A stretch of DNA of 59,061 nucleotides from Streptomyces prunicolor NBRC 13075 (GCF_000367365.1 NZ_BARF01000108.1:1-59061), one strand, 5' to 3'; positions 35,045 to 43,555 are shown, counted from the stretch's first letter. Program-made: numbers and translations. Notes: generated by a model from the letters alone, not told the origin.

Positions 35045-36507
35045 TGGTGGTGGCTCCCTTGTGGTGCGGAGTGGAGGTGGCGCGTCTCCCCTGCAGGATG
35101 GAGGGGGCGGTCCACGAGGAGTCCGACGGCGTGGCGGACGGTTGCCGCTGCTGCCTCGATCACCGCGTGGGGCGGCGTTGGGGAGATCGGGCTTCCGCAG
35201 CCTGCTTCGAACAGTTGCGGTGCCTCGGTGTCGGCTCTGGTCGTCGAAGGCGGCAGCGGTGCTGCAGCGTCGATCGGTGGCAGTACGTCGATGCGATAGG
35301 TCCTGCCGTCGTTTTGAAGCGCCGCAGACAGGACCCGTGTGCCCAGTGTCAGGGCGCTTACATGCAGGAGCGCGGTGGTGGCGAAGTCGGCGGTGGCGTT
35401 CACGACGAGGTCGTGGTTCCGCAAATGGTCGACCGCGTCGGCACCCGAGGTAAGGGCGCTATTGATGGTGTCGATGCCTGCGGCCGGCGCCTCGTTGTGC
35501 CTGACGAGGTGTCGCTTGACCGCTTCGGCTTTCGGCAGTCCGACTGCGTCGGGGCCGACGAGGTGGCGGACGAGGTTTCCCGGCATGACCACATCGTCGT
35601 CGATGAGAGTGAGGTGACGGACACCGGAGCGCACCAGCATGTCGGCGATGAACGAGCCCAAAGCGCCGACGCCGACCACGGCAACTTTGGATTCACGCAG
35701 TTCGGCAGCGAGGACGCCCGCGCGAGCGGACCGTGCGGCCTCGGTGTCTGCGCTCGAGCGCAGACGTGTGACGGCCGTGCCGCCCTCCGTGGGCGTTACG
35801 TCCAGCACGATCGCGCCCTCGTGGGTGCCTCGTCGGTAAGCCAGCACGACGACCGCGACCGACTGCTGGCGAATTCTGCGGTCCAGATCCGCGTTCGAGC
35901 CGAGCCGGGCACAGATGTCTGCCCAGGTTCGCGGCGGCACGTCGACCTCGCCGAGATCGGCCACGTACCCAAAGCGGTCCTTGCTGGGCTTGAGGGCCTT
36001 CCTGGGACGGATGCCGTGCCTGATCCGCATCGTGTTGTTGCTGGCCGGGCTGAAGCGGACGGAGCGGTTGAGGTACTGGCCGAGGTCGTCGTAGAGGTAG
36101 AGGCGCCGGTCCGCAGACTGATGGAAGTACCGGTCGAGGTCGAGGTCGGGCCGATCGTCCGTCCATCCGGTGTCCGAGTGCTCGAACCATGCTGTGACGT
36201 GTTCGAGGAACGCCGGTGCCTCCATCCACCACAACCCGTCGTGATCTTCTTCAGCAATCAGGCACAGCGCGCCGTCCGGGTCACGGTGCCAGGACCAGGG
36301 CACCGCGTCGTGATCGATCGGCACCACCCTCGGCGGCCGAAACGGGAAGCGGGGCGGCAGGTCGATCACTACACGGGTCGTGCCCGCCGAGTGCGGGACA
36401 GGTCCTTCCCACCCTGCTTCCACCTCCTGGAACCCGGCGCGGATCAGGCCCTCCTCGAAGTGCAGCCGTGCGTAGGCGACGTACTCGTCGAAGCTGACAG
36501 AGGTCAC
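35041..36507 (-). CDS. cap2: Cap2-type E2-E1 fusion (CBASS ubiquitin-like conjugation enzyme)
   Basis: 488 residues. The N-terminal E2-like domain (about 1-150) has HRDPDGALC with catalytic Cys82. A linker leads to a ThiF/E1 adenylation domain (about 265-488) with Rossmann motif VVGVGALGS (277-285), an acidic strand LIDDDVV and the E1 catalytic Cys437 in EAGCGSP. In type II CBASS, Cap2 ligates the C-terminal glycine of the CD-NTase to lysines on targets, which primes the cyclase. Both cysteines needed are present. It overlaps both neighbours by 4 bases, so stoichiometric coupled translation is likely. Confidence 0.92.
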   Translation of the reverse strand: MTSVSFDEYVAYARLHFEEGLIRAGFQEVEAGWEGPVPHSAGTTRVVIDLPPRFPFRPPRVVPIDHDAVPWSWHRDPDGALCLIAEEDHDGLWWMEAPAFLEHVTAWFEHSDTGWTDDRPDLDLDRYFHQSADRRLYLYDDLGQYLNRSVRFSPASNNTMRIRHGIRPRKALKPSKDRFGYVADLGEVDVPPRTWADICARLGSNADLDRRIRQQSVAVVVLAYRRGTHEGAIVLDVTPTEGGTAVTRLRSSADTEAARSARAGVLAAELRESKVAVVGVGALGSFIADMLVRSGVRHLTLIDDDVVMPGNLVRHLVGPDAVGLPKAEAVKRHLVRHNEAPAAGIDTINSALTSGADAVDHLRNHDLVVNATADFATTALLHVSALTLGTRVLSAALQNDGRTYRIDVLPPIDAAAPLPPSTTRADTEAPQLFEAGCGSPISPTPPHAVIEAAAATVRHAVGLLVDRPLHPAGETRHLHSAPQGSHHQ

Positions 36508-37508
36508 CCGAAGGTCCTCTTGCCCGCAGGAACGACGCGGGCGCCGGGCGAGATCGCGGATGCCTTCTTGCTGCCGTCCTCGTTGAAGCCGGGGGGCATC
36601 GGGAAGACCGTGTCTCCATCGCCGTTCTCTCCCAGCAGTTTCCGGAACGCCAGCGCGGCCTTGCCTTCGTCCTCCTCGTCGAGCGCAGCTTCTGCCGACG
36701 CTGCAGCATCGGTGAACCGCGTACGCGCGCTGTCGAGTTCGGCGTCGGTCGCGCGGATGCGGATGGTGTGTCCGGGCAGGGTCGGGTCGGTCACCGCGAT
36801 GCCGTAGGCCACGAAGTTTTCTATGATCTTGCTGACCTCCCGGAGCGCGCAGACGTAGTACTCCGCCTGATCGTTGCCCAAGACTGCGCCTGAGGCGAAC
36901 GCCTGGTAGGCGGCCATCTCAATGAAGAATCCGCCCGGTTTCTTCTTACCGAGCAGGGCACGACGAGTCTGGCGAAGCAGTTTGACGGTCGGTACGTAGT
37001 ACTCGTCGTGGTTCGCGTTCATCGTGCTCGACAGCTCCGTCAGCCCGTCGGGGTTGGTGCGAACCCACTCGTTCGCGTCGCCCTTCTGGGGGATCTCCCA
37101 TGTTCCGTCGCCGTAGGGGCGGGCAGGCACCGCGTCGACGTAGAGGTCGTACTCCGGGAAGGAGACCTGCAGGCTCCGGTCCTGGCGCTTGGTGCGCCGG
37201 TGCCCGTCGGCGTCGGTGGCGAACTCCGCATGCAGGACCTTGAAGAACCTGTCGAGGATGTCCGTCGACGTGACATCGCTCGGAACATCGGGCAGGCGCA
37301 CGAACACGTCGACGTCCTTGATCCTGCGGATCGACACGTTGCGCTTGTAGGAGCCGATCAGTACCGGGCTGACGCCGTACTCGACGAGCTTGGCGTCAGC
37401 CTTGAGGGCGTCACGGACGAGGCGATGCGCCTCTGGCGCGTTGGTCTTGTCGTCGCCGGGCTCGATGGAGCTCAGCGCATCCTTGAACTGCTGCTTGAGG
37501 TGAGCCAT
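36504..37508 (-). CDS. CD-NTase (CBASS cyclic-oligonucleotide synthase)
   Basis: 334 residues from the ATG at 37508 with GGAGGG five bases upstream; an in-frame start at 37559 lacks one. The nucleotidyltransferase motif is Gly52-Ser53 in IGSYKRN, followed by Asp65 and Asp67 (KDVDVFVRLP) and the third carboxylate Asp125 (YVDAVP). The protein ends in TFG, so its last residue is glycine, the form used by Cap2 as donor. On phage infection such enzymes make a cyclic di- or trinucleotide that activates the effector. The SAVED partner suggests a trinucleotide, but the product cannot be told from sequence. Confidence 0.92.
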   Translation of the reverse strand: MAHLKQQFKDALSSIEPGDDKTNAPEAHRLVRDALKADAKLVEYGVSPVLIGSYKRNVSIRRIKDVDVFVRLPDVPSDVTSTDILDRFFKVLHAEFATDADGHRRTKRQDRSLQVSFPEYDLYVDAVPARPYGDGTWEIPQKGDANEWVRTNPDGLTELSSTMNANHDEYYVPTVKLLRQTRRALLGKKKPGGFFIEMAAYQAFASGAVLGNDQAEYYVCALREVSKIIENFVAYGIAVTDPTLPGHTIRIRATDAELDSARTRFTDAAASAEAALDEEDEGKAALAFRKLLGENGDGDTVFPMPPGFNEDGSKKASAISPGARVVPAGKRTFG

Positions 37509-37599
37509 CGGGCCCTCCGGTCTGGTCGTGACTGCATTGGTCTGCTGAGCCTGCCTCACACCACTGACAATGCGTGGTCCGTCGCGAGGCGCTGGCGGC

Positions 37600-37740
37600 C
37601 TACTTCCTCCTGCCGCCCTTGCCGGTGCTCTCGTTGGTCGTTGTCTTCGGGTGCCGCTTCACGGTGGCCTGCTTCACGAACCGGCCCGTGATGGCACTGC
37701 GGCCCCGCTTGCTGTTGGATGCGCTGCTCTTGCCTGCCAT
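37600..37740 (-). CDS. Small basic protein at head of CBASS operon
   Basis: 46 residues, ATG at 37740 with GGAGGG six bases upstream, TAG at 37600-37602. It is Lys/Arg/Ser/Thr-rich with no hydrophobic segment; the middle reads TGRFVKQATVKRHPKTTTNE. Similar short basic proteins of this pattern are frequent in bacterial genomes but have no function I know. It lies 91 bases upstream of the CD-NTase start on the same strand. It may be the first gene of the CBASS operon, a nucleic-acid-binding accessory, or a leader protein. The good ribosome site and clean codon pattern make it likely to be real. Confidence 0.72.
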   Translation of the reverse strand: MAGKSSASNSKRGRSAITGRFVKQATVKRHPKTTTNESTGKGGRRK

Positions 37741-37763
37741 GGTTGTCCCTCCGATCTCCTGCG

Positions 37764-37787
37764 GTGGTCTGCGGTAGCACAGACCAC
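37764..37787. promoter_or_regulatory. 8-bp inverted repeat upstream of CBASS operon
   Basis: GTGGTCTG and CAGACCAC around an 8-base spacer, 24 bases upstream of the small basic gene. Likely an operator or 5' leader hairpin of the CBASS transcript. Confidence 0.5.
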
Positions 37788-37800
37788 ACCCTACCCCTAA

Positions 37801-37829
37801 GTTTCATTTACCCAATAGGTGCATGAAAC
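37801..37829. promoter_or_regulatory. 7-bp inverted repeat (GTTTCAT/ATGAAAC) between CBASS and HigBA-like genes
   Basis: GTTTCAT at 37801-37807 and ATGAAAC at 37823-37829, in one of the few AT-rich spots of the window and 28 bases before the toxin start. The position suits the operator of the HigA-like antitoxin. TAGGTGCA occurs here and again close to 37868 inside the toxin gene. Confidence 0.55.
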
Positions 37830-37856
37830 CTTGCCGAGCTTGATCGGCAGGATAGC

Positions 37857-38231
37857 ATGGAAGCAGTAGGTGCACGGAAAAGGATTCTGAGGTCGCTGGT
37901 GGAGATCGTCTTCGAGGACGCCGAGCTCGCCCGCGTCTGCAACAACGGCCATGCCCGCAGGGACCGTTTGGGCCTCGACGGGGCGACCACCCTGCTTCGG
38001 CGTCTTGGCCAGATGGCGGCCGCAGCTCACCTGGCTGACTTGCGGCAGGTTGCGGCCGCGCGGCTGCGGCCCGCCACCAACGGGGACTGCTTCACTCTGC
38101 TGGTGTCGCTCGGTGATCACGGCGATCTCGTGGTCCGCCCGCGCGACGACCCGCCCGACACCCTCGACGACGGCGCCCTGGACGAGCACGCCGTACGCGC
38201 TGTGCTCATCGCAGCAATCCATCGCCCCTGA
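37857..38231 (+). CDS. HigB/RelE-like toxin
   Basis: 124 residues, ATG with a GCAGGA ribosome site. The RelE/HigB outline can be followed: a strand IVFEDAELARVC, helix pair LDGATTLLRRLGQMAAAAHLADL, then ARLRPATNGDCFTLLVSLGD, where these toxins present residues to the ribosome-bound mRNA. The gene precedes a HigA-type antitoxin by 49 bases, the HigBA order (toxin first). It is more diverged than typical RelE and lacks an obvious catalytic Arg/Tyr set, so activity is uncertain. Divergent from the CBASS operon. Confidence 0.65.
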   Translation: MEAVGARKRILRSLVEIVFEDAELARVCNNGHARRDRLGLDGATTLLRRLGQMAAAAHLADLRQVAAARLRPATNGDCFTLLVSLGDHGDLVVRPRDDPPDTLDDGALDEHAVRAVLIAAIHRP

Positions 38232-38280
38232 CCCCGCCACCAGGCCCGCCCCGCAGCATCGCCGACCGAGAGGCACTCAC

Positions 38281-39417
38281 GTGACTCGGCCCTCCGCCCC
38301 GCACCCGTTCGCACCGGATGAAGCCCTGCCTCCGGGCGACACGCTGAAAGAGCAGCTCGACGTCCTCGGCATCCCTCAGGCGGACCTCGCCCGCCGCACC
38401 GGGCTGTCGACCAAGCACATCAACCAGATCGTTCAGGGGAGCGCCGTCCTCACCCCCGAGACTGCCCTTCTGTTGGAGCGGGCCGTCGGAATCTCGGCTT
38501 CCCTGTGGAACCAGATGGAGGCCACCTGGCGCACCCACGTCAGCCGCACCCAGAGCCGTGAAGCTCTCAGTCGCCGCCTCGACTGGCTCGACCGTTTCTC
38601 CCTGCAGGAGTTGGTCAAGCGGGGCATCCTGCCGACCAAAGAGCGCACGGTGGACAATCTCGAGCGTCTGCTGGCGTTCTTCGGTGTCGCCGACCCCGAG
38701 GTTGCAGAGAACGTGTGGGGCAGCTACCGGACTGCCTTCCGGCGTTCCACCGTCCTCACGCCCGACGACTACGCCACCGCCGTCTGGCTGCGCCAGGCCG
38801 AACTCAGAGCACGCGAAATCCCTTGCGCACCCTACGACCGCGCGGCCCTGCTTGAGCTACTTCCCCAGCTGCGCGCCCTGACCATCGAGGAACCCGCCGT
38901 CTGGCGCACCGAAATCCCGCGCCTGTGCGCCCGAGCAGGCGTCGCGGTGGTGTTCGTTGCTGCGCCCCCCAACAGCCGCGTCTCCGGCGTCACCCGATGG
39001 CTAACCCCGGAAAAGGTCGGAGTCGCACTCAGTGGCCGGTTTAAGAAGGACGACCACTTCTGGTTCACCGTCTTCCACGAGCTCGGCCATGTCCTCCTGC
39101 ACGGCAAACGCCTCACCTTTATCGACAACACAAGCCGTGACGACGACACGACCCCCGAAGGAGACCGCAGCGAGGATGAAGCCGACGCCTTCGCCAGGGA
39201 AACCCTCATCCCGCCCGAGCACGCGGCCGCCTACAAGCAACTCGCCCAGCGCCCCATGCCCTTCATCAACATCACAGCCTTCGCCCGCCGGGCCGGGATC
39301 GCCCCGGGCATCGTCGTCGGACGCCTCCAGTACGACGGCGTCCTGGACTGGAAATACGGCAGCAAGTTGAAGCGCCCCATCGAGATCAGCCTCTCCGGCG
39401 ATCTCACCGCGGGCTAG
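38281..39417 (+). CDS. HigA-type XRE antitoxin with ImmA/IrrE metallopeptidase
   Basis: 378 residues from the GTG at 38281 (AGAGG seven bases upstream). An N-terminal HTH (about 22-80; LGIPQADLARRTGLSTKHIN, then GSAVLTPETALLLERAVG) marks the HigA family. A long middle leads to a Zn-peptidase motif His266-Glu-Leu-Gly-His270 (FHELGHVLLHG), followed by an EDEADAFAR acidic box with a further ligand. Such fusions are antitoxins that may also cleave a repressor or themselves on stress. Paired with the HigB-like gene upstream; the operator is probably the inverted repeat at 37801-37829. Confidence 0.85.
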   Translation: MTRPSAPHPFAPDEALPPGDTLKEQLDVLGIPQADLARRTGLSTKHINQIVQGSAVLTPETALLLERAVGISASLWNQMEATWRTHVSRTQSREALSRRLDWLDRFSLQELVKRGILPTKERTVDNLERLLAFFGVADPEVAENVWGSYRTAFRRSTVLTPDDYATAVWLRQAELRAREIPCAPYDRAALLELLPQLRALTIEEPAVWRTEIPRLCARAGVAVVFVAAPPNSRVSGVTRWLTPEKVGVALSGRFKKDDHFWFTVFHELGHVLLHGKRLTFIDNTSRDDDTTPEGDRSEDEADAFARETLIPPEHAAAYKQLAQRPMPFINITAFARRAGIAPGIVVGRLQYDGVLDWKYGSKLKRPIEISLSGDLTAG

Positions 39418-39512
39418 CCACTCCTGCGCAACAGCCGTTCGCAGCCTGGGGATCCGTAAGTCGTTTCACGGAGCCCCCTCCCACCGCGCAGGCCGGCAGG
39501 AGCAGTCAGGGT

Positions 39513-39906
39513 GTGGTCAGCGCGCTCGTCGGTGCCGAAGGCCCGTGGATCGCTGCAGAAGAAGTTTTCGGGCACGTCGAGGAGGGCGCCAGTGCGGGCA
39601 CATCGTCGACGTACAGCAGGCCGCGGTCACGGGAGTTGACGCCGACCAGTCCCTCCCGCAGGTGCTCGTCGAACAGGATGATGACCGCTCGGAACGCGGT
39701 GTTGCCGACTTCCGCTGGGGCGGTAGCCAACTCTCCTGTGTGTAGGCGGCGTTCAGCGCCGCCTATGACCTCTCGCGGCTCGGCTTCCTCGCCGTGGGAC
39801 CCGACGAAACCACCTGTCTCGACGAACTAGTCGGCAAAGCCGAGGAACGGTTGGTCCAGTGGTACCGGAGTCTCCTGCAGAACCGCTCGCGCGTTCAGCC
39901 TGCCTG
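39513..39906 (+). pseudogene. Decayed gene of unknown family
   Basis: Protein-like stretches run through this gap only if one accepts a frame change and a stop codon. VVSALVGAEGPWIAAEEVFG reads in one frame. Then GHIVDVQQAAVTGVDADQSL through FRWGGSQLSCV runs in the next, ending in an in-frame TAG at 39742-39744. The same frame continues as FSAAYDLSRLGFLAVGPDET to a TGA inside the phosphotransferase 3' end. A 7-bp dyad (39745-39763) lies across the internal stop. I do not recognise the family. The 96 bases before it, from 39417, hold nothing I can identify. Confidence 0.45.
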
Positions 39907-40752
39907 AAGCTCCTGGATAACCCGCTCTGCCATGCACCGAACGGGTTCCAGCCGAGGATCCTCTGGATGCGCGTACGGGCCGAGGATCTTCGAGCAGGCG
40001 AACAACGTCATCACCTTGCCCTCCCGGCTCTCGAAGTCAGACCGACGCTCGTGCCGCACGCGATCGGCCAGAACCGGGACAGCAATGGAACTCGCCCACA
40101 GCGAGGCCGCATCCAGCCCTCGCGGCGCGTTACCCCAGTCTTCCCAGTCGAAGAGGCTGAACGTCGGCGCGGTCACGTTCGCCCAGTTCAGGTCCGCGTG
40201 GGTGGGTACCCACCGCTCGACGGTCGTATCGAAGTCGCCGGAGAAGACACCGCGGATGGACTCGGTGACGAGGGTCTGGGTGATGGTGACGGTGTCCGGT
40301 GTGGCGACCCGCGTTGTGCTCTGTGCCGCCAGAGAGTCCAGCGAGGCGTTCAACGCCTCCCACCAGTCATCCGGCAGCTCCGGGGCTTCACTCAAGATGG
40401 CGCTTCCGACGGGGTCTCCCGGCAGGAGCTCGGTTTCGTCGGCTCGCCACATCGCCGGCGCGTCCGTGTCCCGCCAGACCACACACCCGTGCCATTCGGG
40501 CTGCGCGATGCCCTCCAGGCGGGCGGCACTTTCAGTGCCGTTCCACCCCTGATCGGGGATCTTGTCGAGCAAGCGCCGCTCGATCCGCACCCAGGTGCCA
40601 CGGACCGTCCTGGCCCCCACGGATCGGCGTTTGCGTACCACGGTGTCCGGGAGCAAGTGCACTTGCAGAGACCGCTCGACGCGATCAAGGACGTCGTTAA
40701 CCGGCTGTACCCGTAGATCAATAGCCTGACCCGTGGAGACGGAGAGCCTCAT
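39895..40752 (-). CDS. APH-family phosphotransferase-like protein
   Basis: 285 residues from the ATG at 40752; the frame is open further upstream but that part looks non-coding. The kinase-like catalytic loop is HADLNWANV and the metal-binding Asp lies in LFDWEDWG, the usual Brenner and DFG-like motifs of aminoglycoside/choline phosphotransferases. Substrate cannot be inferred; Streptomyces has many such genes, few of them true resistance genes. The ribosome site is weak. It overlaps the end of a decayed gene on the other strand. Confidence 0.75.
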   Translation of the reverse strand: MRLSVSTGQAIDLRVQPVNDVLDRVERSLQVHLLPDTVVRKRRSVGARTVRGTWVRIERRLLDKIPDQGWNGTESAARLEGIAQPEWHGCVVWRDTDAPAMWRADETELLPGDPVGSAILSEAPELPDDWWEALNASLDSLAAQSTTRVATPDTVTITQTLVTESIRGVFSGDFDTTVERWVPTHADLNWANVTAPTFSLFDWEDWGNAPRGLDAASLWASSIAVPVLADRVRHERRSDFESREGKVMTLFACSKILGPYAHPEDPRLEPVRCMAERVIQELQAG

Positions 40753-40942
40753 GGTCGCGACCGTAGCAGCGGTGCGGCGGGAGGCGCCCGTCGCCGAGGC
40801 GCGGGCGGCAGCGGCTGGCGACATCCGGGACCAGACTGTTTGGAGGGCGATGCGTACCGGTGCACCGGAACCGCTGCCCATTCCCGGCATCTCCAGCCTG
40901 ATCGCTGTCACGCGCACGAACCGGCGCAGGTAGTCGTGCCGA

Positions 40943-41077
40943 TCACGGCGTTCTGCCGCCGCTCCTGTAGCCGGCCCACAACCGGCCACCGTCCTGCCCG
41001 GGTACCTCGTCCACCACGCCGACCAGGAGCTCGACCTGACCCTCCAGCACGTCATAGATGGCCTGGTACAGGCGCAT
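40943..41077 (-). CDS. Possible small protein downstream of relaxase
   Basis: 44 residues, ATG at 41077, reading MRLYQAIYDVLEGQVELLVG and then an acidic/polar tail. The amphipathic start looks protein-like, but the ATG lies just behind a strong hairpin (41082-41112) and there is no good ribosome site. It could be a fragment or chance. The rest of 40753-41167 shows nothing else I can support. Confidence 0.25.
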   Translation of the reverse strand: MRLYQAIYDVLEGQVELLVGVVDEVPGQDGGRLWAGYRSGGRTP

Positions 41078-41081
41078 GCTG

Positions 41082-41112
41082 CGGGCCCGACCGGGAGAGC
41101 CGGTCGGGCCCG
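41082..41112 (-). terminator. Terminator hairpin after the relaxase gene
   Basis: A perfect 13-bp stem (CGGGCCCGACCGG / CCGGTCGGGCCCG) with a 5-base loop, 56 bases beyond the relaxase stop. Typical GC-rich Streptomyces terminator without a T-run. Confidence 0.75.
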
Positions 41113-41167
41113 ACGTACAGCGCGCACTCGGTGGCATTGGCGTGTCGGCGATGGCCCTTCGCCAGCT

Positions 41168-42895
41168 TCAGCGGCGCGGCGCGCGTGATGCCGAGGGCGT
41201 TGCGAAGTGTGGTGCACTGGCGTGACGGTTCGTGATGCTGCTGGCTGGGGTGAGTTCCGCGGCGGGGGCGTAGGCGGGGAGGCCAGCCGTGCTGCGCAGT
41301 CGCCAGACGAGGACGTCGCTGATGGAATCGGCGGTGTCCAGTTCCCTGTTGGCTGCGGCCTCGGCGAGGAGAGCCTGCGCGTTGTGGCCCGCCTGCGTGA
41401 CATCGGTGAGGGTGGCGGCCAGGGCGTCCCAGCCGGGATCGGTCAGGATGGTCTCGGCGAGGTCAGGTAGGGCGGCGCGCACGGTGCCGACGTAGTGACG
41501 GCGCAGGGACGGGGCGATACGGCGGCCACGTTCGCGCAGCACGGTGAGGGGTGCGACGGCTGCCTGCTGGTAGGCAGCCCGCAGGTGCACGGCGGCCCGG
41601 CGGGCGGCCTCAGCCTGCTGGGCGTGCTGTCGCTGGGCGTGCCAGTGGGCGGTTGCAATGATGAGGAAGATCAGCGTGTCCAGGACCATCGCGGTGCTGG
41701 CGCCGTCCTCGCCCCGGCCGAGCGCGGGCCCGCTGTGAACCAGGTCGCGGGCTGCTCGGCGCAGGTCCTGTGCGTGGCGGAACTCGGCTCGGGTGTGGGA
41801 GCGGGAGGCGCGCTCGAACTCCCAGGCCGCCTGGCGTAGTTCGTTGCGAGTGTGTAGGGCAGAGGTCTTGGCGAGGGCGTCGAGGACCTCGCTGGTGGCA
41901 GCGATTTGGGCGGCAGCCGCGCCATCGTCGCCGTTCGCGTCGAGGACGAGCAGGGCTGCCCAGGCCGCATGAGTGGCGGTGCGCCGGGCCGAGGCAGGCG
42001 CTGATGACGCTGTGGGGTGTTCCGGCCGTTCGCTGTCGGTGGTGTCTCGCGGGGCGGGGTCCGTGGTGAAGCGTTTGCGGATGCGGGGCAGGGACAGGTC
42101 GGGGGCGAGGGTGGATCCGGCGTAGTAGACGGGTTCCTTGTCGCTGTTGCGGTCGTCGGGCAGGGCGACCTTGTATCCCTGCAAGTTGCCGGAGGGCAGC
42201 ACCTTGGTACGTACGAGGAGCCCGGCGTTCTTGAGGCGGCCGAGGAACTCCTCCTCACTGGTCGCGCCGGCCACTGCGCGGCGCACGGTCTCGCGCAGCT
42301 CCTCGCGGGCGGTACGGTCTCGGCCCTCGCGTTCGGCCTTGTGGCGTTCGGCGCTGGTCGGCCGCTTGGCGGCGGTGCCGTCCCCGGCCGGGACGCGGCG
42401 CAGGTCGTAGTCGGCTTCGATGCGGCGGCACTCGGCCTGGGCGCGGCGGGCCTCGTTGTGCAGGCGGGGTCGGCGGCCGTCGTCGCGTACGAGCGTGGCG
42501 ATGATGTGGATGTGGTCGTCGGCGTGCCGGACGGCCGCCCAGCGGCAGGCGGCTTCGTCGCCGTCGGGAGCTATGCCGGTGGTGGCGACCATGCGGCGGG
42601 CGATGGCTGCCCAGTCCTCGTCGGACAGGATCGGATCCTCGGGGGCGGCCCGTACGGACAGGTGCCATACGTGCTTCTCGGGTCGCTTGCCAGCGGGCAG
42701 TGCGGTGACGGGCTGGTCGAGCAGGTGCTGGAGCTGTTCGTACGTGGCCTTCGGGTCGCGGCCGGGGTCGGGGGTGAGCGGGTCGAAGGCGGCCACCAGG
42801 TGTGGGGCGATGTGCTCCTCTTTGGTGCCGGGGCCGTAGAGGTAGCTGATCAGGCCGATCGTCTCGCTGCCGCGGTCGTGGATGCTGGGGATCAC
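41168..42895 (-). CDS. Relaxase/mobilisation nuclease (MobA-like)
   Basis: 575 residues. The N-terminal ~260 residues hold the relaxase histidine motif (RHADDHIHIIATLV), preceded by a conserved HVWHLSVR strand and followed by a charged helical region; the C-terminal half is alanine-rich, helical and variable. It would nick the island's transfer origin and carry the strand into a recipient. The GTG start overlaps the MobC stop (GTGA at 42892-42895). I did not see a VirD4/VirB or TraB-like translocase in the window, so the element is probably mobilisable rather than self-transmissible, or the pump lies to the left. Confidence 0.88.
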   Translation of the reverse strand: MIPSIHDRGSETIGLISYLYGPGTKEEHIAPHLVAAFDPLTPDPGRDPKATYEQLQHLLDQPVTALPAGKRPEKHVWHLSVRAAPEDPILSDEDWAAIARRMVATTGIAPDGDEAACRWAAVRHADDHIHIIATLVRDDGRRPRLHNEARRAQAECRRIEADYDLRRVPAGDGTAAKRPTSAERHKAEREGRDRTAREELRETVRRAVAGATSEEEFLGRLKNAGLLVRTKVLPSGNLQGYKVALPDDRNSDKEPVYYAGSTLAPDLSLPRIRKRFTTDPAPRDTTDSERPEHPTASSAPASARRTATHAAWAALLVLDANGDDGAAAAQIAATSEVLDALAKTSALHTRNELRQAAWEFERASRSHTRAEFRHAQDLRRAARDLVHSGPALGRGEDGASTAMVLDTLIFLIIATAHWHAQRQHAQQAEAARRAAVHLRAAYQQAAVAPLTVLRERGRRIAPSLRRHYVGTVRAALPDLAETILTDPGWDALAATLTDVTQAGHNAQALLAEAAANRELDTADSISDVLVWRLRSTAGLPAYAPAAELTPASSITNRHASAPHFATPSASRAPRR

Positions 42896-43506
42896 TCAGG
42901 GGCACCGCCGTCGCGGTGGGCGAGCAGGGCATCTGCGGCGTCCTCCATGCGGCGGGCGGCGTTGCCGACGGCCTCGGCCGCCGCGTCCAGGTGGGGTGCG
43001 TCGGCGCCGGAGTTGAGGGCTTTGGCGACCTGGTTGAACAGGCCGTGGATGCGGCCGAGGTGCCTGCGGGCGGCGAACAGCTCGTTGATGACTTCCCGTT
43101 CCGTCGCGATTTCGGCGGCGGTGCGGTTCAGGTCGCGGGCGGCCTTGTCGGCGGCGTAGGCGAGGAAGGCGGCGTTGGACATTTGGCAGTGGGCGGCGGC
43201 GTCGGTGAATCGCTGGAACTCGGTGTCGTTCATACGGCAGCTGGGCTGCTTCAGTCGCTTGCGGGACTTCGGCAGACGGGCACGCTGACGTCTGGTCGAC
43301 ACGGACTCGGCCTGCTGCCTCCGTCCTCGCTGCGGTCCGCCCTCGGTCGCAGCCTGACTGCCCGGTGCCCCCTGGCGCCGGGCTGTTCCCGCCACCCTCG
43401 GGGCGGGAATTCCGGAAGCATCGCTTCCGGTACAACTTGCTGCGCTGTTCAGGCCGGTGGTCATCTCCCCTTCGGCTGTGGGGAGTTCGTAGTTCGGGTC
43501 GTGCAT
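42892..43506 (-). CDS. MobC-like relaxosome protein
   Basis: 204 residues from the ATG at 43506. The N-terminal ~90 residues are basic and disordered-looking. From about 95 the MobC pattern appears: MNDTEFQRFTDAAAHCQMS, then NELFAARRHLGRIHGLFNQV and a helical C-terminus. MobC proteins bind and distort the transfer origin for the relaxase, which is the next gene in a translationally coupled pair. The oriT is therefore probably within a few hundred bases, perhaps upstream of this gene. Confidence 0.8.
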   Translation of the reverse strand: MHDPNYELPTAEGEMTTGLNSAASCTGSDASGIPAPRVAGTARRQGAPGSQAATEGGPQRGRRQQAESVSTRRQRARLPKSRKRLKQPSCRMNDTEFQRFTDAAAHCQMSNAAFLAYAADKAARDLNRTAAEIATEREVINELFAARRHLGRIHGLFNQVAKALNSGADAPHLDAAAEAVGNAARRMEDAADALLAHRDGGAPE

Positions 43507-43555
43507 GGGTCGGTTCTCCGTGGGTGCTGTTGCCGGGTGCTTCGCTGTGCGCAAT

